From assembly GCF_030272615.1 (NCBI RefSeq), contig NC_081407.1, positions 140,310,897 to 140,374,896 on the forward strand: 64,000 nt of DNA, written 5' to 3'. The notes under the pieces are model-generated. The model ran no database searches. It was given only the letters and a program-made list of their open reading frames with translations, and was not told the origin of the DNA. The translations under genes were made by a program, and so were the position numbers. How positions within the stretch are numbered: position 1 is the stretch's first letter; each line of letters opens with the position of its first letter. This document shows positions 1 through 12,049 of the stretch, in pieces. The DNA comes from Cryptomeria japonica. Its lineage: Eukaryota > Streptophyta > Pinopsida > Cupressales > Cupressaceae.

Positions 1-99
1 ATTTGCTTTTTGTTTTTTAAATTGCTAACAAAATCTTAGGAAAAGTGAATTGTCACGCAATCTTTAATCATATATCATGTCAAATAATTAAAAATAAAT

Positions 100-882
100 A
101 AATTGATGTTTAAACTAATTATTGAAGTCATAAGGCAAACAAGCTTAAGGGTGATACATAAATAAGTGAATTTGAATTGGGTAAATAAATATTTTATGAT
201 TAAAATTTGGTTATGATGTTATCCAAACATGTTTTATCATTGCTTAATTTAATTACTCGTTGACCTTTTCAATAGATAATTCTTAAAGTTACTTGTGATC
301 ATTTCACATCCCATATAAGAGTCTGAAGCCGCTGCTCCCTTATGACATAAATGCATTAACACCATACCATCTCTATAGCATTATCATTCTATATAGGCTA
401 TAGGCTATGCCACCTAGAGATGCATGCTATCAAACCTTGGATGATACAAACACACTCTTTTTTTTCTAACCCCATTTGTTAATTTGGGTTACCAAATATT
501 AATGTTAGAATAGGGTAGAATTCTAGATTTTTGGCAATGTGGTTAAAATGAAAAAGAAAGTGAAGTCCATTTAAGCTAATGATTTAAGTATAATGCAAAA
601 CAAGTTTGAGGTAATGCACAACCAAATGATTACGGTTTGAATTGGGTAAATAAATATGTATAATGATTACACTTTGAATTGGTTATGATGTTAGCCCATG
701 CCTTATCATTACTTGTTATTATTCATTGATATTTGCATTGATTAGTTATTGAGGTTTACCAATCATTTCCCATCCCACAAGAATTTGATTCCCTTCAACA
801 TTAAGTGCATTAATAGCCCCTACCATCTTCATAGCATTTATCATCATATAGGCTATGCTACCTAAAGATGCATGCTATCAAA
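100..882. repeat. diverged direct repeat, two copies (~100..440 and ~560..882)
   Basis: Two ~330-bp segments about 440 bp apart align along their length. Both carry 'tttgaattgggtaaataaat', then 'ggttatgatgtta', and both end with 'gatgcatgctatcaaacc'. They differ by many substitutions and small indels, so the duplication is old. No coding potential is visible. They lie upstream of (distal to) the 3' end of the PMEI gene. Confidence 0.7.
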
Positions 883-1639
883 CCTCACATGGATTCACTT
901 AACATTCATTTTCTCTAAAAATGAACACACACTTCAACACATGATCGATGTGTTCATTATACATTATCATTATGAAATTATTCAAAAACATATTTTATAT
1001 ATATTATAATTATCATCACAAAATATTTTATATTTTTTTAAATACTATTGATCACTTGTATATTATCTTATATTAAATTTTGCACTCCACATTCTACACC
1101 TCTAATTTAAGAATAGATAAGATATGTATACATTCTAATGATAAATCAGATAAAAGGTATTCTAAAATATCCTACATTAGTAAAAGAATAATTGATGGAT
1201 TCTAATAAAAGAATGTGCGTTCAGAATCCAGATAGCCCTAAACGTGAGGTTGGTTTGCGCGCCTAACGTACGATTTGATGTGTTGCAGTGTTCTTCTGGT
1301 CCCTGCTGTTTGAGGGGTTTCAACCATGGTTCGAACCCCACCAACACTGTTATCCTGTAACAGGATTTTGGGATTCTTTCAGCTGCTCCCACCGAAACAG
1401 CCTAAATCTCTCTCTTTCTGCAACTAGATATAAAGTTCTCCATATTTACCCCGATTAAACAATGGAATTACAGATCAAAATCATTCATACAGAGAGCATC
1501 AGATTGTGAGTCAACTCAAGCACTGGTAATGGCACTTCAGCGTTATATGCAAAGAGAAAATCTCCCTAATTTATTCAATCGGATCAGATCTGTATACAAA
1601 TCCCCACACAAAATGATAGCAGTAACTTCCCTTACACCA
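883..1639. other. AT-rich intergenic stretch, no gene seen
   Basis: Low-complexity AT-rich sequence followed by a slightly GC-richer patch around 1240-1400. The patch contains the palindrome 'ggttcgaacc' (about 1329-1338), which looks like a tRNA B-box, but I could not find a matching A-box. No open frame here has recognisable protein content. Confidence 0.5.
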
Positions 1640-1651
1640 ATACATAACAAT

Positions 1652-1816
1652 CCCCTGAAGGACTGTAAACTCAAAATATTCCCCTGAAGTACTGTAAACT
1701 CAAAATATTCCCCAGAAGAACTGTAAACTTCAATTTTTTTGTAGAAGTACTGTAAACTCAAAATATTCCCCAGAAGAACTGTAAACTTTAATTTTTTTGT
1801 AGAAGAACTGTAAATT
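1652..1816. repeat. short imperfect tandem repeats
   Basis: The phrase 'ctgtaaactcaaaatattcc' recurs three times, interleaved with a 'gaactgtaaactt..atttttttgtagaag' variant, giving an irregular array of roughly 30-60-bp units. It lies downstream of the PMEI gene on that gene's strand. Confidence 0.75.
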
Positions 1817-1823
1817 TCCTAAT

Positions 1824-2036
1824 AACACAAGCCTTAAGTACAAGCGCAATACAAAATTTTGTCATTAATAGTTTCAAAACGTTAAATTACAGGGGATAAC
1901 AGAGGACTGTAAAGTCCTAACATTCTCCTAAAGGACTCTAACCTTTCCTCAAGAACACAAGCCCTAAGTACAAGCGCAATACAAAATTTTGTCATTAATA
2001 GTTTTAAACCATTAATTTACAGGGGAAAACAGAGGA
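1824..2036. repeat. 83-bp direct repeat (1824..1906 and 1954..2036)
   Basis: Both copies start with 'aacacaagcc', continue through 'gtacaagcgcaatacaaaat' and end near 'aacagagga'. They are offset by 130 bp and differ at only a handful of bases, so this duplication is younger than the one at 100..882. It sits in the immediate 3' flank of the PMEI gene and may include part of its 3' UTR. Confidence 0.8.
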
Positions 2037-2091
2037 GCGAAAAAAAGCATACATAATATTACAATACAACACAGATTTTGACGAAACCCTT

Positions 2092-2676
2092 TCAATAACC
2101 TGTAGTAGAACCTGCAAGCTTGTTAACCAAAGCCAGAGCATTGCTGATGAGCTCGCAGGCGTGCTGAACCCGTCCATTTACGAGCACTTTAACCCTACCT
2201 TTGCCGACATCCTGAAAGCCATCAAGGCAGCTGTCTTCGTTCGTAAGCGCCGCGCTCATCCAAGTCTGCACGTTGCTCATCTGGAACTTGAATGTATCAG
2301 ACCTCAAATGCTTCAGCTCGGCCAAAGACTCCCTGATCTGCTCCGAGGTGTCGTCAAAATTCTCCAGGCAGTCACGGAGCGCCCCGCGCTCTCTTTTACT
2401 GAGATCACCGGCTCTTCTGGAGAGCCTGGCAGCCCAGACCGTCATGTTTCTGGAGTTCTGCAGGCTAACTTTGACGGCTGCCTTCACGAGCTCTTTCTGG
2501 CTCCGCTTTGCCTGCAGAGAGGGCGCGTAAGATCGGAGAGACGCCACGCACAAATTGGGGTAACGAGTGATTTTGCAGGAGGATTCGATGAAATCATCGC
2601 CAGGACGTCTCGCCCCAGCGCCATACGCGAGTATTGCAGCGACTGTGAAAAGGAAGAAAAGGGTGGAAAAATCCAT
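2092..2676 (-). CDS. plant invertase/pectin methylesterase inhibitor (PMEI) domain protein
   Basis: Secreted inhibitor-family protein of 194 aa. Family members bind either cell-wall/vacuolar invertase or pectin methylesterase in the apoplast; sequence alone does not say which. Residues 1-22 form a clear signal peptide (hydrophobic core FLFTVAAIL, then AYGAGA). The PMEI fold follows with its four conserved cysteines: C34 and C43 (short N-terminal hairpin) and C103 and C150 (second disulfide). C174 is an additional cysteine. Family signatures include DCLENFDDTSEQIRESL, WMSAALTNEDSCLDGF and the C-terminal LISNALALVNKL. N77-M-T is a possible N-glycosylation site. Length is typical and there is no intron, as usual for the family. 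I start at the ATG at 2676 because a signal peptide begins directly there. An in-frame ATG at 2709 would add 11 residues. The longest open frame (from 2892) begins upstream of the TATA box and is rejected. Confidence 0.93.
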   Translation of the reverse strand: MDFSTLFFLFTVAAILAYGAGARRPGDDFIESSCKITRYPNLCVASLRSYAPSLQAKRSQKELVKAAVKVSLQNSRNMTVWAARLSRRAGDLSKRERGALRDCLENFDDTSEQIRESLAELKHLRSDTFKFQMSNVQTWMSAALTNEDSCLDGFQDVGKGRVKVLVNGRVQHACELISNALALVNKLAGSTTGY

Positions 2677-2730
2677 GGCGATTCGAACTCGGGACGTGGA
2701 ATAATCCATTACGAATCGAACTCGAGACGT
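2665..2730 (-). repeat. 33-bp in-frame tandem duplication around the PMEI start codon
   Basis: On the minus strand, unit 2730..2698 and unit 2697..2665 are near-identical 33-mers, each with 'ACGTC.CGAGTTCGA.TCG' followed by ATGGATT.TTCC. Each unit carries its own ATG (2709 and 2676) in the same frame, so the message has two equivalent start contexts. Use of the first would put MDYSTSRVRIA ahead of the signal peptide. Confidence 0.88.
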
Positions 2731-2760
2731 GTTGTTGATTCGGGAGGATGCTGTGGGGGT

Positions 2761-2767
2761 TTTTATA
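2761..2767 (-). promoter_or_regulatory. TATA box of the PMEI gene
   Basis: TATAAAA on the minus strand, about 55 bases ahead of the ATG at 2709 and 90 ahead of the ATG at 2676. Normal TATA spacing would put transcription start near 2730-2737, giving a very short 5' UTR. This excludes the upstream in-frame ATG at 2892 as a start. Confidence 0.7.
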
Positions 2768-2914
2768 GTAAGAAAAAGCCAGTCGGTTACAGGTAAATGA
2801 GAGGTGGTCTTTTCGTTGGCGCTAAAAATAAATAAATAAAATTGCGTGTAAATGTCGCTGATGAATTCAACTCTTAAAAATGTTTTTTTCACTTTTTCAA
2901 TACTTTGTTCGCTA

Positions 2915-5900
2915 AAGACGGATTATGTTTCATCATGGGCCCCATTACCCTGCAATCTTTCTCTCCAAACGTAAACTGTCTTTTTCTTCCTAGTAAATTG
3001 TATTTAATTGCTAATATCCATGCCCAGACAAAAACAACTAAGAATAGAGTAGATTGTCCATGAGTTACATCAAGGTTTTTAAGATATAATATTTGTTAAA
3101 ATATGTTTTTATATATAATGTTAATAAATAAATTTAATGTTATAGAAGAATAGAGTTAGCTTTTAGTAGAGGAAGAGCATTAGTAGTGGATTGTGTTTCA
3201 ATAGCAGTGCACTTCTTGTGCATTCAACCTTCCAAATATTAATTTTAAAGGAGTCAGAAAAATGATAATGAAAAAGATCATTAACAAGTTTCACATGTAC
3301 CAATAGCTGATCACTTCTTAGCTTTTTTGGTCCATAATTGGTCCATTTGTGCACCACTATTGGGACATTTGTGCACAACTACTGGACATTTGTTCACAAG
3401 AGTGGACAGTTATTGGAACATCTTTAAGTAGGTATCTCACAGCGTGCATCGTTACTATCAAGAAGCCAGAACAATAACTATATGTAGTTAAGTTGCATAT
3501 GAAGACAACAACAACAAAAATCATCAAAATATGATGTACTATTTAGCCATAACCACTACTAGTACGCTTCCCCTAGTTCATTTAGTCTTAACTATCGTTT
3601 TAAATGGTTTAGATAGTAGGTTCAACTTGTGATTTATTCGTAATATGGATGCGAGTCTATTACTCATCACTTAAGATGTTGTAGTGGGCTCACCTTATAA
3701 AGAGCTAAGGTCTAGATTGCTAGGCTAAACTCTCAATTCTCCTCGATATTTTACTTTTTTAAAAAATTGAATGGTTCTTTGTAAGCCCACCAAGGATCAA
3801 GCCTTGTTGTCTGCAAGGCCCTCAACATCATAAGGGATGATTTTGGGATCATGCCTCAAGCAAATTTGGTAGAATGGATACCCCTCGGGCTTTGGCTCTT
3901 AATTGAAGAGGTTTTAGCCTAAAGGCTTATGCTCCCGTATCAGGTAGCTATAAGTTCGGTGTGGATGATAAAATTCCTCCATAAAAAAAGATACATTGTG
4001 TGGAGAATAAAATTTGTGAATAATCAAAATAAGGCATTCAATAAATGCAATTCACAATCAATCAAAGCACTCAATGAAGCATTAGATAAATGGGTGAAAC
4101 AAATAACAAATCAAAACCCTATTACCTTCACACACAAACCTTGCTTGGCTTCATTGTTCTTGATATTTTCTTGAATTGTTGACATGTTGCTTGTTTATTT
4201 CATCAACATGACGAAAGAAGGATAAATTACGAGAAATGATGAGGAGATGAGTTAGTCATTTTTAGGTGTCAACACGTTGTATAAGGATAAAGAGAGTGTA
4301 AAACAAACATCAAGAGGAATAAAAATTCTATATTTTATGGTAAAGGATCCAAGATTCACACATTAATTTTAGGCATGTCAAGTTCATGAATAGTATACTA
4401 GATGTTCATGAAAGTTACAACATGTCTTGCATGTGACTTAAGAGTTTAAATTCGGTTGTTTGTGCTTCAAGGTAGTGGCAATGATCACATGATGAGTTGT
4501 TATATGTGGATAGGTCCATTAGTGGTCATTTTAGAGTATCATAGATGGCCCTACTATTAAACCTCTAGAAATCCTCTATTTAACTTCTACTTAATCTACA
4601 TATATGTGTCAAAACATTGATGTCACATGTCTATGGCAAATATAGAATGTCGTAACACAATTTTTGACATGCTATGATTTATGCTACTCTTGAATGTATT
4701 TAAAGTCCACTAACTTAAATAGAATATATTTTTCAAAAAATCCCCCAATTTAACCACATCATTATATTGCAATTAAAGTGACATTTGTTTTTCCCACCTT
4801 GAATGACAGATACATAAATACTCGTGAAATTGTATTTATATTTTAGAGAAGTTTTACTAGAAATTTTTATTTTCTTCTTTAAATATATCTAATTTCAGCA
4901 GTTATATGTATTGCACTATAATGATTATTGAAACATCTATTAAATACTCCCCTCTACATTATTATTGTATTAAACAACAATAATTTTTAAAAACCTTTAT
5001 TACTAAAGATGAATTATGTTTCATCATGGGCCACACTCCCCTCCAATCTTCCTCTACATATGTAAACTATCTTTTTTCTTCTTAGTAAATTGTATTTAGT
5101 CACTAAGAACCAGTGCCTATACAAAAACAATTTAAAATAGAATAGATTGTCTATAAGGTACATCAAGGTTTTTAAAATATAATATTTTTGAAAATATATC
5201 TATATATTTATTATTGTTTATAGAAGATTAGATTTAGTTTTTAGGATCAAAATAGATAGATATTTGTATTAGTTCATTCAAACTTGACTATCATTTTAAA
5301 TAGTTTAAGATGTAGGTTCAACTCATATTTGTGTGCAATGTGGATGAGAGTCTATTGCACATCACTTGAAGGTTATAGGAGGGCTTGTCGTATATCTAGG
5401 TTGTTAGGGTAAACTCTCAATTCTTCTCAATAAAAAATAAATGTTTCTTAATAAGCCCACTAGGGATCAAGTCGTGTTGAATGCAATGCCCTTGACATCA
5501 TAAGGGATGGGGTTGGGATCATGCCTTAAGTTAATTTGGTAGAATGGATACCCCTCAATTCTTGGCTCTTAGTCGTAGAGGTTTCAGCCTAAAGGTGTGT
5601 GCTCCCATATCGAGTAGCTAAAAGTTCTTTGTGGGTGATATGAAAGATCCTTCATAAAAAAAATATGCATTGCGTGGAGATGAAAATTTGCAAATAATCG
5701 AACCAAGGAATTCGACAAACGTGATTCACAATCAATAAAATCACTTAGTGAAGCATTAGATAAATGCACGAAACAAATGACAAATCAAACCCTATTACCT
5801 TCACACACAAACCTTTCTTAACTCCATTATTTTTTATATTTGCTTGAATTGTTGACATGTTGCTTGCTTATTTCATCATCATGACAAAAGAAGATTAAAT

Positions 5901-6515
5901 TACGAGAAATAATGAGGAGATGTGTTGGTCTTTTTAAGGTATCTACACATTGTATAAGGACAAAAAGAGTGTAAAAAAAATATCAAGATAAATAAAAATT
6001 CTAATTTTTTTATAATAAAGGATCTAATATTCACACATTAATTTTGGGCATGTCAAGTTCATGAAGAGTATACTAAATGTTCAAGAAAGTTTCAGTAAGT
6101 CTTGTACGTGACTTAAGAGAGTAAAAATGGTTGTCTGTGCTTCAAGGTAGTAGCAATGATCACATTATGAGTAGTTATGTGGAGATATGTCCTTAAGTGG
6201 TTATTTCATACTACCATAGATGACCCCACTATGAAACTTCCATAATTCTTTTATACAAATATGTGTCGAAACATCAATGTCACATATGTATAGCAAATAT
6301 AAAATGTGATAACACAAGTTTTGACACGCTATAATTTATTCTACTTTTAAATATATTTTAGATCTATTAATTTAAATAGTATGTAGGTTACTTCCCCATA
6401 GTCCCCAAGTTTAACAACATCCTTATATTGCAATTAAAATGACATTCATTTTGTCCACCTTGAATAACATACTTATGAACTTGTATATATATGAATAATT
6501 TAAAAACCTTTATTA
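2915..6515. repeat. old tandem duplication of a ~1.5-2.1-kb unit
   Basis: Unit A (~2915..5001) and unit B (~5002..6515) align in order. Both open with 'tatgtttcatcatgggcc', pass through 'cacatcaaggtttttaa'-type text, 'gttggtagaatggatacccctc'-type text and 'attaccttcacacacaaacct', and end near 'aaaaacctttattactaa'. Unit A has about 330 bp (roughly 3170-3500) absent from unit B. Substitutions and indels are frequent. I see no intact reading frame and cannot assign the unit to a known family. Confidence 0.72.
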
Positions 6516-7479
6516 CTAATTTACTTTAATTCAATATAAAAATTGAAATTTTAACCATAATATAGAGTGGGGACAAAATGCAGAACCCAAAAAATAAATT
6601 AAAATTTAAATAATTGGGAGGGGCCACATACTGCTTTTTTGAAAAACATTTTTCAACGGGCAGATTTGTTTGTTTTTCCCGCACTGTGCTTTCACGTGTT
6701 CTGCCTCTGACAGGACTGTACACACACAACTTTCTATATTTTTAGTAAACGTACAAATTATATCAAATAACTTTCGTTAGGAGGAAGTCAGATTTATCTT
6801 TTGCCACGTCATGACTTAGATAATGGCATGACCACTAATAAAGTTATCACCATTTTGCCCTAAGATAAGGATGTGGGGGTCATATCATATTATACAAATA
6901 TTATATAAAGAATTAATCTGGTGTGAATGCCTATTGTTGAAAACTTGTTGAAGGGCAAAGGAAGAAAAATGTCTTTTTATTAAAATAATAGTACTTCAAT
7001 CATATTTAATAATAAATAAAGAATTTTAAAATGTGTTAAATGTGTGTGGGGTAAGAGGAGGATGAATATTTTTTCTTCTTGAACAATCGATTTTATGCAT
7101 AATATTATTGCAAGGAAAAAACATTTCATCTAGATCTATAATAATGATAATTAAAAAATCTTGAAATCGTAGGCATCGAGGCAAATAGTTATAGGACCGA
7201 CAGAGTGCACCTGTCTCGTAGTGTATTTTATAAGTTATAAAATATATTGTAGGGTAGGTGCATTTTGGTGGCCCCATAGACGTCATCATCATTAAGTGAG
7301 TGCCCACTAAAAGAGTAAAGAAGTAAAAGTTGTTCTCTTCATTTGTGGTCGCAAGGTTTTATGTACAGTTAGTACTATTGGAAAGGAAAATAACAACTCA
7401 CCTAAATATATAAAAATGATGAATATAGAATATTAGGATTGATAGTGATTTTGACAATAAATATTGAAATTGAAGTGAT
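6516..7479. other. intergenic, nothing recognisable
   Basis: AT-rich DNA with short open frames only. A small GC-richer patch at 6610-6730 has no recognisable coding or RNA features. Confidence 0.5.
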
Positions 7480-9990
7480 AAGCAAATGAATAAAAAATAG
7501 GGGTATTCGGCTCTAGATTTGATGTAGATTTTAATTGTGTTAGGTGTTGCAAATCAGGTTGCCAATGTATTAGAAAATCAAGGATTGCTACATGATTGGA
7601 TAAATGTTTGTATAATTGTCTACTTTGCTTGTACCAAAGACAAGGGATGAATTGAGAATTCATACAGGTTCAAGAGCACTGATTAAAATCCTATAATTAA
7701 GTAGAGATTTCTATTGTTCGAGATGAATACATTGACAAACTATTTGAGTGAATTAAAGTGTTTTAATAAGAGAGATTTTAAGTTAAGTTATTGCCATATT
7801 AAAATAAGAGAATAAGATAAATGGAGATTTCATTCAAAACAAAAAGAAGGATTGTACAAGTGGTTGGTTATGCCCTTTTGTCTAACACACTAATTATATT
7901 TATGAGATTGATGAAGGAGGTATTGAAGCTATATTTGTGTAAACTTGTGATTATTTATTTAGATGGCATTCTAGTTTTTAGTAATATGAGGAACACCTAA
8001 AACAAATTAGATCAATTTTGCAAAGACTGAGAAAAGAGAAATTGGTGATCACTTAAAAAGTTAAAAAGTTTCATGAAGGACTAATTAGTGTACTTGGGAT
8101 TTGTAATCTTAGGAGATGTTCTAAATATATGGAATCAAAAAAGGTGAAAAATACTACAAAGTATTTTGGAGGTGGGTAGTATTCACAAATTGGCTAGTTT
8201 TATAGAAATTTCATAAGATCACAAGAGGAGACCGAAAAGAGTTTGGATGGTTGCAGGAGTAAAAAATTCTTAGAATTATTGAAAAGGAAGGAACTAAACA
8301 ATTAATATTTGCATTAAAGTTGATAATGAGTTTTAGGTTGACTATAATACAAATAGTAATATGGTTGGAGCAATATTGAATGAAGAAGGTAATACAATTG
8401 CATACTTCAATGATTTGTTAAATGACGCAAAGAAGATATATGTAGTGAGTGATTACTAGTTTTGTCACAATTCAAGTATTGAGAATGTGGACACATTATT
8501 TGTTGGCTAAAGAGTGTCATATGTGGAAATCCTCAAGCACTGTAGTATTTGAATAGCCAAGGTAAGTTGACTCAAAGACATGGAAAATTGGTTAAATTTA
8601 TGAAAAAATATATTCTTATATATCAAATCATGGAAGTGGAAAGTAAAATAAAGTTAGAAATTTGTTGAGTATGAGATAGATTTTTTTTCACTAAAATGCG
8701 AGTTGAATTAGTTAGAATTGAAGAAATGTGTTTGCATGAAGATACTATTGAGTTGAATTAGTTAGAATTGAAGGAACTTCTGAGTATGGATGGAACTAAT
8801 TGGCTTGATGACTTAATTTAAACTAATAAGTTGTACAAAGGAAGTCAATTGTCTAATCCTAAAATATCAATGAGGGATACTTGATAAAAGAAAAGCACAA
8901 CCATCATGGACTAGTTGGACATTTTGGTGTGGACAAGATAGTAGCATTGATGAGTGAAAACTAAATTTTTGGCCACTTATAAAATCAAGTTATAAAAGGT
9001 AATTCAAAATATTGAATTATATAAATCATTGCTAGTTCTAGAAAAACCTTGGGACAGTAATATGAATTTTTTCTTAAATTTTTCAAGAATGAAAAGAGGC
9101 AATCATTTAATTTTTGTTAGAGCTATGAATTTTTTTAAGATGACTCGTTTCATAGCATATTAGAAAATAAATGATGTGGTACATGTAACTATTTTCTTTC
9201 AAGAAGATTGCAAGATTATATTGATTGGTAAAAAGTATGATTTATAATAAAGAAACTTTCTTAATTACTTTTAGAGGTCATTGTGGAAGAAGATGAAGAT
9301 AACATTGAAATTTAATTCAACATCTCACCCACAAATTGATGGGTAAATAGAAGTGATAAAAAAAGAGTTTAGGTAAATTATTAATGTGTTTAGTTGTTGA
9401 TTGGATGAGTAATTAGGATATGTAGTAAGTGTCTTAAGCTAAATTTTCTTACACTCATTTGGTAAACAAGAGTATGAGGAGAACACCAAATTAAGTGCTA
9501 GATATGGAAATGATTTAAGAAATATATTAGAGTTGAGAGATTCTAAGAATGAAGATAAAATAAGTGCAAAATTAGAGGAATATATAAATCACATGAAAGT
9601 ATGGCTCGAGGAGGTAAGAAACTAGTTGGAAAAGACGAAATACCATGTAGAAGGAGAAAGTTGACATGAAAAATAAACAAGAGGAATATGAATTAGGAAA
9701 TTAGGAAATGGTATATCTAAGAAATGAAATATTTACAGAAGGCACATACACTGAGTTTGAGATGAAGAAATTTGGTCCTTTCAATACCATCGAGAAGTTT
9801 GATTCTAGAAATATATACCAAGTTGAATTGTTTAAAGGTTCGTGTATATCACCAACATTTAAAATTGCATATTTGTTTGAGTATCATGAGGGAGAGTTGG
9901 AAGAAGAGAGAATAGATATGAATTAGAGAAACAAAATGTCAAAACAACAAGATGCGGAGTTTGAGAAGATATTGGACATCAAAGTTGGAA
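7480..9990 (+). pseudogene. decayed Ty3/Gypsy pol (RT, RNase H, integrase)
   Basis: Fragments of Gypsy polyprotein appear in order on the plus strand, broken by dozens of stops and frameshifts. Around 7630-7830 lie the RT start (VPKTRDELRIHTGSRALIK) and GDKWRFHSK..EGLYKWLVMPF. The catalytic box at 7953-7985 reads IIYLDGILVFSN, so the usual YLDD has lost its second Asp. RNase H-like text spans ~8300-8560. An HHCC-like integrase start (HHGLVGHFGVDKIVALM) is at ~8900-8960. Integrase core text (FNSTSHPQIDG) is near 9310-9345. A GPF/Y-like tail (KKFGPFNTIEKFDSRN) lies at ~9765-9830 in the best-preserved frame (9708..9926). No LTRs were identified. Confidence 0.85.
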
Positions 9991-12040
9991 GGAGTTGAAG
10001 GAATAAGAAATTATTTTAACTTGGACAAATGCTCCCTAGGTCTTAAATAAAATTTATGATCTTTAAAGCTTTAAAAAAAGTGTGTGTTGGGCACAAGGCC
10101 ATGGGATCTTCAAACATCAACATCAAACTAGACAAGTGTCAAATACTTCCTCTTTCTTAATATATTATAATAAGAGTAGAATACTTTCTTATACAAAATG
10201 AATACTATATCCAAAAATATTCATTTGCAATGTTATATTTGATCATTAGCTAAAATATTTCAATGCAAAACCACACCATCTAGCATTGTTTCCAATTGTA
10301 AAATCATTTAATTTTTTTAAAACATAAAAAAAAGTGTTTGCATACTCACATATTTTAATACTTGTCAATTTAATTAGATTTATATCAAAATGACTTGAAA
10401 TTTTGTCATATGGTATTATGTGATATATAAGACATTTGTATTCTACCTACCATCACTTTTTTATTAATAAATAGTCATCTCGGGGATTGCACCCAGTATA
10501 TTTCTTAGTCCCATTTTCAAAATCAACAAATTTTAAAGTTTTGTGTCTAAATCCTTAAACTAAGACCCTCGTAGCCAAGAGTATTCCTAGGCAATCCTCG
10601 AAGTTGAGAGTCTTGCCATTTTAGAGCAAAATCATTAGGTGTCTTAATCAAAACCCTTTTGGTCTGGTGAAGATCATCTCTTATCTATTGGGATGCTGAT
10701 TAATTAAAGTGGTGTAATGAAACACACTCATATCTTAGTTACCTGTATTAAATGTGTTGAAGTAGCCTATATATTTGTATGTTGAGTTTTATCATCCTTG
10801 CACATCAAAAACTATTTTTTGATAAAACACCTTGTGATTTGTTATCAATTGTGAAATCTCAATATATTCATAAGTCTACTATTGGGGTTTATGATTTTCA
10901 TGTTCCTTTAGTTTTCTCTTTTAACCTTTTTGTACTTTAAGGTTAGAATTGAACAAAAATTTTAATTAACCCCCATCATACAAGGGGGTTCCCTCTCTCA
11001 TATGCAGAGGAATAAGTGATTTCATAGAAATATTTTCAACTATTGGGACAATTGGCATTGCTTGTTCGATGAGTCACTTTGAAATTTGCATTGATAGATT
11101 TGTTAATCAATAATATTATGGAAAAAGATTAAAAAAATAGTGCATAGTTTTTGCCCCTAAAGGATTGAAATGAATGTATGATCTTACCTATTCTATATTA
11201 GGATAATAATAGAATTTGTTTTACAACCTTCAACTAAAATATTAAAATTTTAGACTAACACCATAGGGGAATACCTATACAAAATACCCAACTAGAACTA
11301 AATAAATATAAAGACCAAATACTCTGGCTTCTATTAATCTACCTAATTTTAATTATCACTCCCCAAAGCTAGCATATATTTATTGCCTTCACTTTCTTCA
11401 TTCATCTTCACCTACTTCAATATTCCAATAACCTTCAATATTTTTTCCCTTTGAGCATCCTCTTACTGAAACCTATCATAATTAATGGGCACGATACTCC
11501 AACCACCATACTTTTATGAAAATACATAGTTCTTATAATTAGAGGGAGATGAACTCCAATAACAATTTCATTTATAATTCAAAACCACCCAAAAAAAAAT
11601 CAAAATTACATTTAGTCTACTTGTTACCTCCCTATCTTCTTCTAGATATAAGAATACCCTATGAACATCAAGGCTGTGTCTAAGCTTACTAAAAAATTCA
11701 TCTCTAAGAAGACACTGTATTGCATGGACACCGACCTCACATTCATACCCATTTTTATTTCTTCCAACACATAAATTATGTGCATCAAAATGAGAAACAC
11801 ATAAAATATAACCAAAAGTATAGATACTTCCTCTTTCAACTTGCCTCCGCATTATCATCCACTTTAGTAGCTTTCATATTATCATTGTAGTTGATAACTA
11901 ATATGTCCTTCCATTCCAAAAAAAAAGCCTACCAATTTGTGCTACCAATTTGTGTTGTCATTGAAATATTTTATATCAAACAAATATCTACTAGAAATAT
12001 TATTTGAAATTTCATGATTCAATTATATCAAATCTCTTCA
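9991..12040. other. intergenic / unassignable repeat-like sequence
   Basis: AT-rich. A minus-strand open frame at 11568..11858 (96 codons) is the longest here and matches nothing I recognise. No LTR ends, domain motifs or RNA genes are visible. Confidence 0.4.
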
Positions 12041-12049
12041 TTGTAATAA

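Noticed and set aside
1240-1400. Possible tRNA gene or second SINE around 'ggttcgaacc'
   Set aside because: The B-box-like word is self-complementary and no A-box or cloverleaf could be drawn on either strand.
2161-2796. 211-codon plus-strand open frame
   Set aside because: Antisense to the PMEI gene and explained by its GC-rich codons; the translation has no protein-like features.
2677-2892. N-terminal extension of the PMEI open frame (start at 2892)
   Set aside because: It begins upstream of the TATA box at 2761..2767, shows no family homology, and would bury the signal peptide.
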